Origin: an uncultured Acetatifactor sp.
Lineage (GTDB): Bacteria; Bacillota; Clostridia; Lachnospirales; Lachnospiraceae
Direction of reading: 5' to 3'
Assembly: GCA_910586215.1 (NCBI GenBank)
Contig: CAJUGH010000009.1
Location: forward strand, 62,001 to 126,000
DNA length: 64,000 bases
In this document: positions 1-8,111 of the stretch, piece after piece
Layout: the number at the start of each line of letters is the position of its first letter
Position numbering within the stretch: position 1 is the stretch's first letter
Notes under the pieces: generated by a model
Told to the model about the DNA's origin: nothing
The model's input: only the letters and a program-made list of their open reading frames with translations
The model's database searches: none
Position numbers and translations under genes: made by a program

Positions 1-1
1 T

Positions 2-427
2 AACATGCTTACCAACCGTCCCCAGGGCACGGACAACATGGATCCGTCAGTCAGCGGCATGGTACATTTGAACGGTCCCCAGGCATTGGCTTATTGCAGG
101 AACCGCTATCTGGGCACGGATTTTGGCAGGACCGAGCGTCAGAGAAAGGTCATGACAGAAGTCATCAGGAAGCTTCCCGGTGCAGTGCTGACTAATTTCG
201 GGGAACTGACGGACGGCCTGCTGCCTAACCTGACCACCAACCTGACCCAGTGGGAGTGTTTCCGCCTTAGTCTGATGGCAGGGAAGCTGCTTACCTACGA
301 CCTGGAGTCGGACAGCGTGCCCCAGCCGGGCACCTACAAAAGTTCCACCATACGCAAGATGTCGGTGCTGGAAGTGGATTTTGAAGCAAACCGGAACTAT
401 CTGAAGGAGAAGCTGTACGGGAAATAG
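2..427 (+). CDS. LytR-CpsA-Psr (LCP) family protein, C-terminal part
   Basis: The reading frame is open to the left edge of the window, so this is the 3' end of a longer gene; the ATG at 5 is probably internal. The visible 141 residues contain the typical LCP block ALAYCRNRYLGTDFGRTERQ, whose arginines contact the polyprenyl-pyrophosphate in this family, followed by a helical tail. LCP proteins are membrane-anchored enzymes that transfer teichoic acids or capsule polymers from lipid carriers to peptidoglycan. The next two genes, a small membrane protein and a CapA-like lipoprotein, follow on the same strand with short gaps, which fits a cell-envelope polymer operon. The N-terminal membrane anchor and the first half of the catalytic domain lie outside the window. 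Confidence 0.85.
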   Translation, partial: NMLTNRPQGTDNMDPSVSGMVHLNGPQALAYCRNRYLGTDFGRTERQRKVMTEVIRKLPGAVLTNFGELTDGLLPNLTTNLTQWECFRLSLMAGKLLTYDLESDSVPQPGTYKSSTIRKMSVLEVDFEANRNYLKEKLYGK

Positions 428-527
428 CAGGACATTTATAGTCTGCCATGGCAGGAACATGGCAGCGGCAATGACACTTAGGGGTGAGACAGGACAAAGA
501 AGAGATGGAGGACAAGGAGGAAGTACA

Positions 528-836
528 ATGGATCTGATGCTGTTTATGTTTGTGGGAGTCATGTGTGCGTATGTGGGGGTGAAGATCCTCAACTCGGAGG
601 AAAGAAACAAAGTGTTCAACAAGCATCCCATCGAGGTGGTGGATGTGAAGAAATATAACCGGTATTGCGGCATCCTGGTGCTGGTATTCGGGGCAGTGGC
701 AGAGGCTACAATCTTTGCCATGGGTTTTGTGCCAGGACTGTGGAGCCTTCTGTTTACTGTCCTGCTGATCGCAGAGGCATTTGTGGTAATGAAAATCTAC
801 AATGAGATAGAGAAAAAAATGTTGAAAAAAAGATAA
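528..836 (+). CDS. small integral membrane protein of unknown function
   Basis: The chosen start is the ATG at 528, seven bases after the AAGGAGG at 514-520; an upstream ATG at 459 has no ribosome binding site and would add a Gly/Arg-rich stretch. The 102-residue product has a hydrophobic segment at the extreme N-terminus, a polar basic stretch (about residues 20-42) and one or two further hydrophobic segments before a Lys-rich tail. The layout recalls small DUF3784-type membrane proteins, but I cannot confirm membership. It lies between the LCP gene and the CapA-like gene on the same strand, so an envelope-related role is possible but unproven. Confidence 0.65.
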   Translation: MDLMLFMFVGVMCAYVGVKILNSEERNKVFNKHPIEVVDVKKYNRYCGILVLVFGAVAEATIFAMGFVPGLWSLLFTVLLIAEAFVVMKIYNEIEKKMLKKR

Positions 837-865
837 GACCGGCAGGGAACAGGAAAGGCATAAAT

Positions 866-2158
866 ATGGCAAGGACAAGAGGGCTCGCGGGGCTGGCAGC
901 AGGGCTGTGTGTGCTGCTGTGCGCATGTGGGGATGATGTGACCATCCAGATTCCCACGGACAGGGATCTGGTGGAAGGGGAAGCAGGGGCTGAGGGATCC
1001 GGCGGGCAGACAGAAGCTTTCCTGGGAAGCGACACGATGCCGGGCCAGCCATCCGGCAGCCAGGGTCACGGGGATCAGCCAGACAGCCAGGGCTACGGGA
1101 ACAGACCGTCCGGCAGCCCGGATCAACAGGACCAGCCGTCCGGCAGCCAGGACCAGATGCCTCCAGACCGGCCTCGGGAGCAGGATTCATCCTTGCAGGA
1201 ACCGGAATTACGCATTACCATTTCTGCTGCCGGAGATATGATACTGGGCAGTTACTATGGGCAGGGCTATGCCGGTTCTTTCCCGGAGACATATAAGCAG
1301 GAGAAGGATCCTGGCTATTTCCTGGAAAATGTCTACTCCATTTTCAGCCAGGACGATCTGACGCTGGTGAACCTGGAGGGTCCGCTGACCAGTGCCCGGG
1401 AGGGGGAAGGGAAGGAGAAGACCTACTGCATCAAGGGGGAACCGGAATATGCCAGTATCCTCACGGAAGGCAGTGTGGAGGCAGTATCCATGGGCAATAA
1501 CCACCGCCTGGATTATTATGAGAAAGGCAGCCGGGATACAGTGGCGGCCATGGAAGAGGCAGGGATTGTATATGCCTATGACAGCAATACAGGCATATAT
1601 GAGACACAAGGTATCCGTATCGGGCTGATCTCCGTGGATATTGTTTCCCAGGGATCCGGGGTAGAGAAGTATGTACAGGAGGGAATTGCCAGTCTGCAGG
1701 AGGAAGAGGTGGACCTGCTGATAGCCTGCTGCCATTGGGGAATCGAAGGGGAACATTATCCGGAGGCATACCAGAGGAGCCTGGGGCAGAAGTGCATTGA
1801 CTGGGGTGCGGACCTGGTGATCGGCCACCACCCCCATGTGCTCCAGGGGATCGAGGAATACCAGGGAAAATATATTGTCTACAGCCTGGGCAATTTCTGT
1901 TTTGGGGCCAACCGCAATCCTGTGGACAAGGACACCATGATTTTTCAGCAGACCTTTGTGTTTGTAGACGGAATAAGGCAGGAAGAGGCACCGGTCCAGG
2001 TGATACCATGTTCGGTCAGTTCCCTGAAGGAGAGGAATGATTACAGGCCCACCCCGGCCCAGGGGGAAGAGGCAGAGCGGATCCTGCAGCGCATCAATAC
2101 CTACAGCCGGGAACTGGGGGCAGCATTTGACACAGAAGGATACCTGGTAAGGGAGTGA
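866..2158 (+). CDS. CapA-family (PGA_cap) metallophosphatase-like lipoprotein
   Basis: The 430-residue product starts with a lipoprotein signal peptide whose lipobox LCAC places the acylated cysteine near residue 21. A low-complexity linker (about residues 45-105) follows, rich in Gly, Ser, Gln and Pro with recurring PSGS and SGSQDQ units. The catalytic domain begins at ISAAGDMILGS and carries the family signatures NLEGPLT, GNNHRLDYY, ACCHWGIEGE, GADLVIGHHPHVLQG and YSLGNFCFG, including the metal-binding His pairs. CapA proteins act outside the cell in poly-gamma-glutamate or related capsule metabolism and share a calcineurin-like fold. No capB, capC or other PGA genes are visible, so an actual PGA role cannot be claimed; envelope polymer handling is likelier given the LCP gene upstream. 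Confidence 0.85.
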   Translation: MARTRGLAGLAAGLCVLLCACGDDVTIQIPTDRDLVEGEAGAEGSGGQTEAFLGSDTMPGQPSGSQGHGDQPDSQGYGNRPSGSPDQQDQPSGSQDQMPPDRPREQDSSLQEPELRITISAAGDMILGSYYGQGYAGSFPETYKQEKDPGYFLENVYSIFSQDDLTLVNLEGPLTSAREGEGKEKTYCIKGEPEYASILTEGSVEAVSMGNNHRLDYYEKGSRDTVAAMEEAGIVYAYDSNTGIYETQGIRIGLISVDIVSQGSGVEKYVQEGIASLQEEEVDLLIACCHWGIEGEHYPEAYQRSLGQKCIDWGADLVIGHHPHVLQGIEEYQGKYIVYSLGNFCFGANRNPVDKDTMIFQQTFVFVDGIRQEEAPVQVIPCSVSSLKERNDYRPTPAQGEEAERILQRINTYSRELGAAFDTEGYLVRE

Positions 2159-2229
2159 CAGTCCTGTGGACCTTTTTATAGCATATTAGAATGAAGAATT
2201 GGAAAAACAAGAAAGAGAGGATCTGCATC

Positions 2230-3378
2230 ATGACAACAGGCATGGAAAAAAGGAAACTGGAGAAACTTGGAATCGAGACTTCCCTGCTGGGATTCGGCTG
2301 TATGCGCTTTCCCGTGACGGCAGAGGGGAAGATTGACGAGCCAGAGGCAGAGAAGATGTTGGATAGGGCCATTGGTGCAGGGGTTAATTACATTGACACC
2401 GCATACCCCTATCACAATGGGGACAGCGAGCCTTTTGTGGGAAGGGTGCTGAAGAAATATGACAGGTCTTCCCTGTACCTGGCTACCAAGCTTCCCCTGT
2501 GGCAGGTAAATACCCTGGAGGATGTGGACAGGATTTTTACGCAACAGCTTGAAAGGCTGCAGACAGACTACATAGATTTCTATCTGATGCATGCCGTGAA
2601 CAAGGAGCGATTTGATGTGATGGCGCAGATCGGCTGTATCCGGCGCCTGGAAGAACTGAAGGAGCAGGGAAAGATCCGGTACCTGGGATTCTCCTTCCAT
2701 GACAGCTATGAGGTCTTTGAGGAAGTCTTGAATTACAGGGACTGGGACTTCTGCCAGATCCAGCTCAATTACATGGATGCCCAGGTCCAGGCAGGCCTTA
2801 AGGGATACCATTTAGCAGAGGAAAAGGGAGTACCCATGGTAATCATGGAGCCTGTAAAAGGAGGGTTCCTGGCGGATTTTGCCGGGGATATCACAGGCAG
2901 GTTCCAGAAGCTGGACAGCCAGGCCTCCGTAGCCAGCTTTGCCCTGCGCTGGGTAGGCAGCCTGTCCAATGTGAAGGTGGTATTAAGTGGTATGAGTACC
3001 ATGGAGCAGGTGGAGGACAACTTGAAGACCTTCAGTCCTTTCCGGAGCCTGTCCCAGGAGGAGAGCCAGGAGATCCAGGAGATCGTGGCCCTGATTAACA
3101 GCCGTGTGCAGAACGGCTGCACTGCATGCCGCTATTGCATGCCATGTCCGGCAGGAGTGGATATCCCGGGGAATTTCCGTGTGTGGAATACCTACCACAT
3201 GTACCAGAATTATAACATGGTCAAGGGCCGCTGGGAGCAGGAACTGGGAGAAGGAAAGCAGGCCAAAAACTGTATCAAATGTGGAAAATGCGAGAAGGCA
3301 TGCCCCCAGAAACTATCCATCCGGGCAGACTTAGAGCGGGTACAGGCAGATATGGACAGGAAAGAGTTTGCAAGGTAA
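2230..3378 (+). CDS. aldo/keto reductase with C-terminal 4Fe-4S ferredoxin-type domain
   Basis: The start at 2230 follows AGAGAGG (2214-2220) at nine bases; an ATG at 2191 in the same frame lacks a ribosome binding site. The 382-residue protein has an AKR barrel with LLGFGCMRFP, the catalytic Asp/Tyr stretch DTAYPYHNGDSE, Lys in LATKLP and His in DFYLMHAV. After about residue 290 there are two cysteine clusters, CTACRYCMPCP and CIKCGKCEKACP, spaced like two 4Fe-4S centres. Such AKR-ferredoxin fusions are common in anaerobes, where they are thought to pass electrons between an iron-sulfur donor and a carbonyl substrate in the cytoplasm. The substrate cannot be read from the sequence. The gene is monocistronic, with a short repeat copy just downstream. 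Confidence 0.9.
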   Translation: MTTGMEKRKLEKLGIETSLLGFGCMRFPVTAEGKIDEPEAEKMLDRAIGAGVNYIDTAYPYHNGDSEPFVGRVLKKYDRSSLYLATKLPLWQVNTLEDVDRIFTQQLERLQTDYIDFYLMHAVNKERFDVMAQIGCIRRLEELKEQGKIRYLGFSFHDSYEVFEEVLNYRDWDFCQIQLNYMDAQVQAGLKGYHLAEEKGVPMVIMEPVKGGFLADFAGDITGRFQKLDSQASVASFALRWVGSLSNVKVVLSGMSTMEQVEDNLKTFSPFRSLSQEESQEIQEIVALINSRVQNGCTACRYCMPCPAGVDIPGNFRVWNTYHMYQNYNMVKGRWEQELGEGKQAKNCIKCGKCEKACPQKLSIRADLERVQADMDRKEFAR

Positions 3379-3406
3379 CAAGCTGTAGGAATACAGGGAA
3401 TGCAAG

Positions 3407-3433
3407 GTTACTGTGAACGGGGTGAACAGTAAC
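3407..3433 (+). repeat. repeat family A, copy A1 (short end fragment)
   Basis: This 27-base palindrome has arms GTTACTGT and ACAGTAAC around GAACGGGGTGA. It matches the right end of the longer family A elements at 5769, 17132, 40033 and 51823. It looks like a solo end or a deletion derivative. It lies 52 bases before the likely start of the AraC gene. Confidence 0.7.
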
Positions 3434-3484
3434 AAAGCACGTGCCCTGCCTGGGCTGCTATGGGGAGGAGGAGGCCGGTTTTTT

Positions 3485-4375
3485 GTGGAAAAGGCATTCA
3501 AGCTTGATTTTGAAAATGATAAGACAGGCAGCCTGTATGTAAACTGCTGCGGCTGTTCCCGGACAGAGAGTCTCCACAGCTTTGGCCCGGCCTCCAAGCC
3601 CCATTACCTGGTCCATTACGTGCTGGACGGGAAAGGGATTTTCCGTTTTCATGACAAGGAATACCGGCTGGAGGCAGGGTACGGCTTCCTGATCCAGCCC
3701 AATGAACTGGCCTTCTACCAGGCAGATGAAAAGGAGCCATGGAGTTATCTGTGGGTGGGTTTCGGCGGCAGCCGGGCCGGGGAATACCTGGCGGCCATGG
3801 GGTTATCTGCCAGGCATCCCATTTTTGCCTGTCAGAGGGACCAGGAACTATACGACATTGTGAAAGACATGATGGAACACAATACTTTCGGTGTGGCAGA
3901 TGACCTGCGCCGGAACGGGCAGCTAGGAGTATTCCTGTCCATCCTGGCAGAGAGTGCCGGGGTGGTGGAAAAGGACGAGGAGGACAAGGGGAACCAGTAT
4001 GTGAAGAAGGCGGTATCCTTCATTCAGAGCAATTACTGCAATCCCATCAAGGTTACGGATGTGGCCGACTATGTGTGTATCAACAGAAGCTACCTCTATA
4101 CCCTGTTCCAGAACTATCTGGGTATGTCCCCCCAGCAGTTCCTCACCACCTTCCGGATCACTAAGGCCAGGGAACTGCTGGACTCCACTTCCTATCCAGT
4201 GGAGAGTATTGCATTATCCTGCGGGTACAATGATGCCATGGTTTTCGCCAAGGCATTCCGGGCCATGAAGGGCATGTCCCCCTCCCAGTACCGCAGGATG
4301 AGCCACAGGGAGAAGTCCAGGGAGCAGCTAAGGGAGGTGGAAGGGCTGATTGCCCAATTGCTGGCATCCCAGTGA
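3485..4375 (+). CDS. AraC-family transcriptional regulator with N-terminal cupin-type sensor domain
   Basis: The likely start is the GTG at 3485, about ten bases after the purine-rich GGGGAGGAGGAGG at 3462-3474; the frame is also open upstream through the A1 repeat, which is not expected to be coding. The 296-residue product has an N-terminal arabinose-binding-like cupin (YVLDGKGIFRF, EAGYGFLIQPNE) and a C-terminal double helix-turn-helix of about 100 residues (VTDVADYVCINRSYLYTLF, then SIALSCGYNDAMVFAKAFRA followed by GMSPSQYRR). Proteins of this type usually sense a sugar or related metabolite and activate neighbouring carbohydrate genes. No obvious target gene is adjacent: the AKR lies upstream and a permease downstream. 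Confidence 0.9.
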   Translation: MEKAFKLDFENDKTGSLYVNCCGCSRTESLHSFGPASKPHYLVHYVLDGKGIFRFHDKEYRLEAGYGFLIQPNELAFYQADEKEPWSYLWVGFGGSRAGEYLAAMGLSARHPIFACQRDQELYDIVKDMMEHNTFGVADDLRRNGQLGVFLSILAESAGVVEKDEEDKGNQYVKKAVSFIQSNYCNPIKVTDVADYVCINRSYLYTLFQNYLGMSPQQFLTTFRITKARELLDSTSYPVESIALSCGYNDAMVFAKAFRAMKGMSPSQYRRMSHREKSREQLREVEGLIAQLLASQ

Positions 4376-4464
4376 AGACAGTCTGGAAGCGATCAAAAAA
4401 GACGAAATGACAGAGTAAGTGCATAGTCCTGCCAAAAAGGACACACCCTATTCCAAGTGTGAAA

Positions 4465-4647
4465 GGTGAAAAGAAAATATAAGCTTGCAAGAGGGGGCAT
4501 AGCCCACCTCTTTGTACACAAGCCAAGATTTTCTAAGTTTCACCTAAGGAATAGCAAAGCCATTCCTTTGAGAATTTGCCTTGGGGCAATTCTTCCTAAA
4601 GTTTCACGGATTGTCTGTGTCGGCTGAGCCGACATGTCTGGAAGTGG
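4465..4647 (+). repeat. repeat family B, copy B1 (multi-hairpin element)
   Basis: This element fills most of the gap before the permease gene at 4657. It contains a long closing hairpin (GGTGAAA 4465-4471 with TTTCACC 4538-4544; inside it AGAAAAT pairs with ATTTTCT). Three short hairpins follow: AAGGAAT/ATTCCTT (4546-4568), GAATTTGCC/GGGGCAATTC (4572-4592) and TGTCGGC-TGA-GCCGACA (4618-4634). The last ends in ATGTCTGGAAGT, which recurs in copy B3. In B2 and B3 the same hairpins are present with different stem sequences that still pair. I see no open reading frame in it. Confidence 0.7.
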
Positions 4648-4656
4648 GAGGCATAC

Positions 4657-5718
4657 ATGGCAGGAAAATGGATGGAGAACAAAATAATAAGGCTGCTTCT
4701 GGTGACAGGGGCAGTCTATTTTTTCCTTAAGATTATCACGCCGCTGACAGCCCCGGTGCTGGCAGCCATGCTGTTCGTCACCATATTCGGATCCTTTCTG
4801 CAGAAGCTGGAAGGCAGGCTGAAACTCCACAGGCAGGTGGGGGCGGTACTGCTGTTGCTGATAGCCTGCGGGATACTGGCCCTGCTGGTGTGGGTGCTGT
4901 TCTCCTGGATCGTAGGCAGCCTGCCTGGCTGGATCGATGGACTGGACTCCCTGGAACGGGAACTGTCGGTGGTGGTACACAGGCTCTGCGAGACAGGGGG
5001 CAGGGCCATCGGTATAGACGGGGAGTACCTGGAGAGCCTGATCCTGACCTGGATCCAGGACGGCATTGATTACTTCCAGATGCAGCTTCTGCCGGGGATG
5101 CTGTCCCAGTCCCTGGAATATGCGAAAGTGCTGGCCTCGGTGGGCGGTTTCCTGGTGACATTCCTTATCGCCACCGTGCTTCTGGCCAAGGACTATGATG
5201 ACATCATGAACCGTCTGCTGGACCGGGAGGACTGTCACATGATCCTGGAAGTTATCTGCGGCATTATCCGGTATATCGCCACTTTTGTAAAAGCCCAGGT
5301 AATCATCATGACTTTGATCAGTATCCTGTCAGCCGTGACATTGTGGGTCAGTGGAATCCGGAACGGCATTCTGTGGGGACTGCTGGCAGGTATCCTGGAT
5401 GCCCTGCCTTTTATTGGGACAGGGATTGTGCTGGTACCCCTGGGGGTCCAGCAGTTTTTCTATGGCCATTATGGCATGGCCATAGTATGTATCCTGCTCT
5501 ACGTGGCCTGTATCTTCGTGCGGGAGCTGCTGGAACCACGGCTCATAGGACGCCAGGTGGGTGTCTCCCCCATTGCCATCCTGCTGTCCCTGTATGTGGG
5601 AATCAAACTCTTTGGCATGTGGGGCATCCTGGCAGGCCCCCTGGGGTTCGTGATGATCCGTGAGACATATGGAAGCCTGGAGAGGAGGAATCCTGCCCGG
5701 CCGGATGGAGGTGCTTGA
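4657..5718 (+). CDS. AI-2E / PerM (DUF20) family membrane permease
   Basis: The 353-residue product is a multi-pass membrane protein with two hydrophobic hairpins at the N-terminus, a soluble central region (about residues 88-165) and a C-terminal set of about five membrane segments. The family signature is visible in GLLAGILDALPFIGTGIVLVPLGVQQF (read in parts) and in RELLEPRLIGRQVGVSPIAILLS. The family includes TqsA-type autoinducer exporters, sporulation protein YtvI and Na+/H+ antiporter-like members, so the name AI-2E is historical and the substrate here is unknown. The gene has a family B repeat as its 5' neighbour and no same-strand partner. Confidence 0.85.
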   Translation: MAGKWMENKIIRLLLVTGAVYFFLKIITPLTAPVLAAMLFVTIFGSFLQKLEGRLKLHRQVGAVLLLLIACGILALLVWVLFSWIVGSLPGWIDGLDSLERELSVVVHRLCETGGRAIGIDGEYLESLILTWIQDGIDYFQMQLLPGMLSQSLEYAKVLASVGGFLVTFLIATVLLAKDYDDIMNRLLDREDCHMILEVICGIIRYIATFVKAQVIIMTLISILSAVTLWVSGIRNGILWGLLAGILDALPFIGTGIVLVPLGVQQFFYGHYGMAIVCILLYVACIFVRELLEPRLIGRQVGVSPIAILLSLYVGIKLFGMWGILAGPLGFVMIRETYGSLERRNPARPDGGA

Positions 5719-5768
5719 AATGAGGGCATTCTTCTAGTATAATGGAACCATTGTAGGGAATTGGGTTC

Positions 5769-5902
5769 GTTACTGTTCACTGGTGCCACCGCGAGGCGTT
5801 TTCACACGCTTCCAGCGTGACAAACCCGAGACTGTCTCGCGCCAAAACGCCGGTATTTGGCGTTTTGTGTGCATAGTTGCTGTGAACGGAGTGAACAGTA
5901 AC
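5769..5902 (+). repeat. repeat family A, copy A2
   Basis: This 134-base element is closed by GTTACTGTTCAC at the left and GTGAACAGTAAC at the right. Inside are CACGCT-TCC-AGCGTG and AAAACGCC-GGTATTT-GGCGTTTT, and the arms CGCGAG and CTCGCG flank the first of these. It ends 82 bases before the start of the AAA ATPase gene, and an open frame runs through it without stops, so automatic gene calls may wrongly extend that gene into the repeat. Confidence 0.75.
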
Positions 5903-5983
5903 AGGGGTTTGTTTCCCTGGTGTGGTTGGGACGAAGATACCCTTGATAAAAACAGAAAACAGAAAGCAAAGGAGAAGCTTATC

Positions 5984-7318
5984 GTGCTTTTACAATATAT
6001 TGTCAGCAATTTTAAATCAATTGGTCATCCGGTTGAATTCAGTATGTTTCCTGTCCAGGAGACAAAGGACAAGCGCTTCTTAAAGTCCGTTCCTACTAAA
6101 AACGGGACATGGCAAGTGCTTCTTCGGGGAGGATTTTTTGGCCCGAATGCCTCTGGTAAGTCTTGCTTTATTGAATCCATTGCTTTTGCCAGGGATTTTA
6201 TTGTGGATGGCCAGAAGAGCGGAAAGGGTATTAAAGTTGATCAGTTTAGAGGAGAACTGGAAGACTTGAAGGGGATTTCTACTTTTCAGTTTGTTTTTTT
6301 CCTAAATGGAGAGATATACGAGTATGGCTTCTGCCTGGATCGCTATCAGATTCATGAGGAATGGCTTTTGCAGATGTCCAAATCGGGTTTTGAATCATGG
6401 TTTACCCGTGTTACGGATAGTGCAGGAAAAACAGAGATAGACATAGAGTCCAAATTTGCCCGCAGGAATTCGAAAGAGCGTATGCTGGCAGAAGTCTTGA
6501 AGGAAAGCATCCAGGAAAATCAGAGGAACCAGCTATTTTTATATAAGCTATATGACAATGGAAATAAGAAAGCAGGGGGAATTGTAGACTGGTTTAAGAG
6601 TTTGCAAGTCATTTTTCCCGAGACAAGGGTTAAAGCGTTACCGATTCGTATGAAAGTGGATATGGAGTTGCAGGATTATATGGGTGATATGCTTCATAAG
6701 CTGGATACAGGTGTACTGAAGGTATCAGTGGCAAGCGAAGTGATTGATTTTCACGATTTTGCGGAAAAACTGCAGGTACCACAGGAAATTATGGAGGAAA
6801 TTGAGGAGATAAAAAACGGTATTGTTAGTTTTGGTGGAAAATACTTTGTGTTTGCGGAGAACAGGGAAAAGAGTACAACACTGGTACAACTTAAATTTGC
6901 GCACAAATTAAACGGGAGAGAAGTGCAGTTTGACATCGAGGAAGAATCAGATGGGACGCAGCGGTTATTGGATTTGCTTCCAATGCTGTTTGCAGCGAGG
7001 GAAGATAGTCATGCGATTTATTTTATAGATGAAATTGATCGCAGCCTCCATACAAAGCTTTCCCAGCATCTGTTAAGCGAATTTATAAATTGTTGTGAGG
7101 GAACCTATAATCAGATTATTTTTACTGCACATGATGTAAATCTGATTAATATAAATGAATTTAGGCAGGAAGAAATCTGGTTTATTGAGAAGAACCATCT
7201 GGGTGAGTCCCGGTTGCGACCCCTTTCGGATTTTGGAATACAAAAAGGCCAAGATGCGCTAAAGGCTTATTTGAGCGGAAGATTTGGTGCTATTCCAATG
7301 ATAAGGAGGGATTTCTGA
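5984..7318 (+). CDS. AAA ATPase of an AbiL/RloA-like defence pair
   Basis: The start is taken as the GTG at 5984, eight bases after AAAGGAGA; this removes an upstream extension that would translate repeat A2. The 444-residue product opens with LLQYIVSNFKSIGHPVEFS, typical of RecF/OLD-like ATPases. It has Walker A GPNASGKS (residues 53-60), signature ESDGTQRLLD (about 321-330), Walker B AIYFIDE (344-350) and switch His in FTAHD (383), with an alpha-helical insertion between. ABC-type ATPases with an RloB-like partner make up the lactococcal AbiL pair and the restriction-linked RloA/RloB pair. The stop overlaps the ATG of the partner (TGATG), which implies translational coupling. Base composition is clearly more AT-rich than the neighbours, suggesting acquisition. 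The trigger and the cellular target are unknown. Confidence 0.8.
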   Translation: MLLQYIVSNFKSIGHPVEFSMFPVQETKDKRFLKSVPTKNGTWQVLLRGGFFGPNASGKSCFIESIAFARDFIVDGQKSGKGIKVDQFRGELEDLKGISTFQFVFFLNGEIYEYGFCLDRYQIHEEWLLQMSKSGFESWFTRVTDSAGKTEIDIESKFARRNSKERMLAEVLKESIQENQRNQLFLYKLYDNGNKKAGGIVDWFKSLQVIFPETRVKALPIRMKVDMELQDYMGDMLHKLDTGVLKVSVASEVIDFHDFAEKLQVPQEIMEEIEEIKNGIVSFGGKYFVFAENREKSTTLVQLKFAHKLNGREVQFDIEEESDGTQRLLDLLPMLFAAREDSHAIYFIDEIDRSLHTKLSQHLLSEFINCCEGTYNQIIFTAHDVNLININEFRQEEIWFIEKNHLGESRLRPLSDFGIQKGQDALKAYLSGRFGAIPMIRRDF

Positions 7319-8094
7319 TGCCTCTTATCACAAGTCGTATTCCTTTTAACCATCGCAGGCCATATCGTCCCGTAAGACCCGTCACGAGTAAAATTATATT
7401 TTTATCTTTTGAAGGCAGTGCTACAGAGGAAGAATATTTTGAACGTATTTCAGATTTATTTCATGAAGTCAGGAGTAAGATACAGTTCATTTCTGTGGCT
7501 GAGGACGCGGTTCATACAGCTCCAAAATACAGGACGCCCGATCAGGCCAGAATGCTCAGCAAGGTCCGGCCGAAACAGTTGGTAGATCGGATAGACCAAT
7601 TCAAATCTGAGAAAGAGGAGATATATCAGTTTTCTCAATTTCCAGAGGATGAGTTTTGGATTGTCACTGATGTTGATAAAAACTGGTCAGACGAAACAGT
7701 GAATCCGAATAGCCATAAGACATATAAGGATGAATGGGAGAATGCAGTGGCTTTGTGCCAGGAAAAGAATTACAGGTATGCTGTCAGTAATCCATTTTTT
7801 GAGATTTGGCTGATGTTACATCACACTACACCAAATGAGGTGGACAAAGGATTTGCAATTACAGAAACACATGCATATGAAAAAACAGATCATTTTAGGA
7901 TTCGTCTTCGGGAACTGGGGGTACCTTTAGCAGACAAGAAGCACATCAATCCTTCGGATTATGATGTGGAGAAAGTAAAAACCGCGGTATGCAGGGCAGA
8001 AGCATTGCATAAAGATAAGTCAGATCTGTGCCCGAATTATTTTGCAACTACAGTGTACATACTTTTGAATAAGATCATAGATATGCTGTCTTAG
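7318..8094 (+). CDS. RloB-like (AbiLii-type) putative TOPRIM-fold nuclease subunit
   Basis: This 258-residue protein overlaps the ATPase stop. It shows the RloB pattern: an acidic turn after the first strand (FLSFEGSATEEEYF, Glu32), a second acidic motif in the middle (IVTDVDKNW, Asp118 and Asp120) and a hydrophobic NPFFEIWLMLHH motif (about residues 158-169). RloB proteins are described as TOPRIM-like, so metal-dependent nucleic-acid cleavage is the expected activity once the ATPase partner signals infection. This is known for analogous ATPase-TOPRIM systems and inferred here. Base composition is AT-rich like the partner gene. The next gene begins only 18 bases downstream but has different composition and unrelated function. 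Confidence 0.8.
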   Translation: MPLITSRIPFNHRRPYRPVRPVTSKIIFLSFEGSATEEEYFERISDLFHEVRSKIQFISVAEDAVHTAPKYRTPDQARMLSKVRPKQLVDRIDQFKSEKEEIYQFSQFPEDEFWIVTDVDKNWSDETVNPNSHKTYKDEWENAVALCQEKNYRYAVSNPFFEIWLMLHHTTPNEVDKGFAITETHAYEKTDHFRIRLRELGVPLADKKHINPSDYDVEKVKTAVCRAEALHKDKSDLCPNYFATTVYILLNKIIDMLS

Positions 8095-8111
8095 AGTGGG
8101 GTGGGAAAAAC

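Noticed and set aside
5783..5983. N-terminal extension of the AAA ATPase
   Set aside because: These 67 codons translate repeat A2; the RecF-like start motif begins right after the GTG at 5984.
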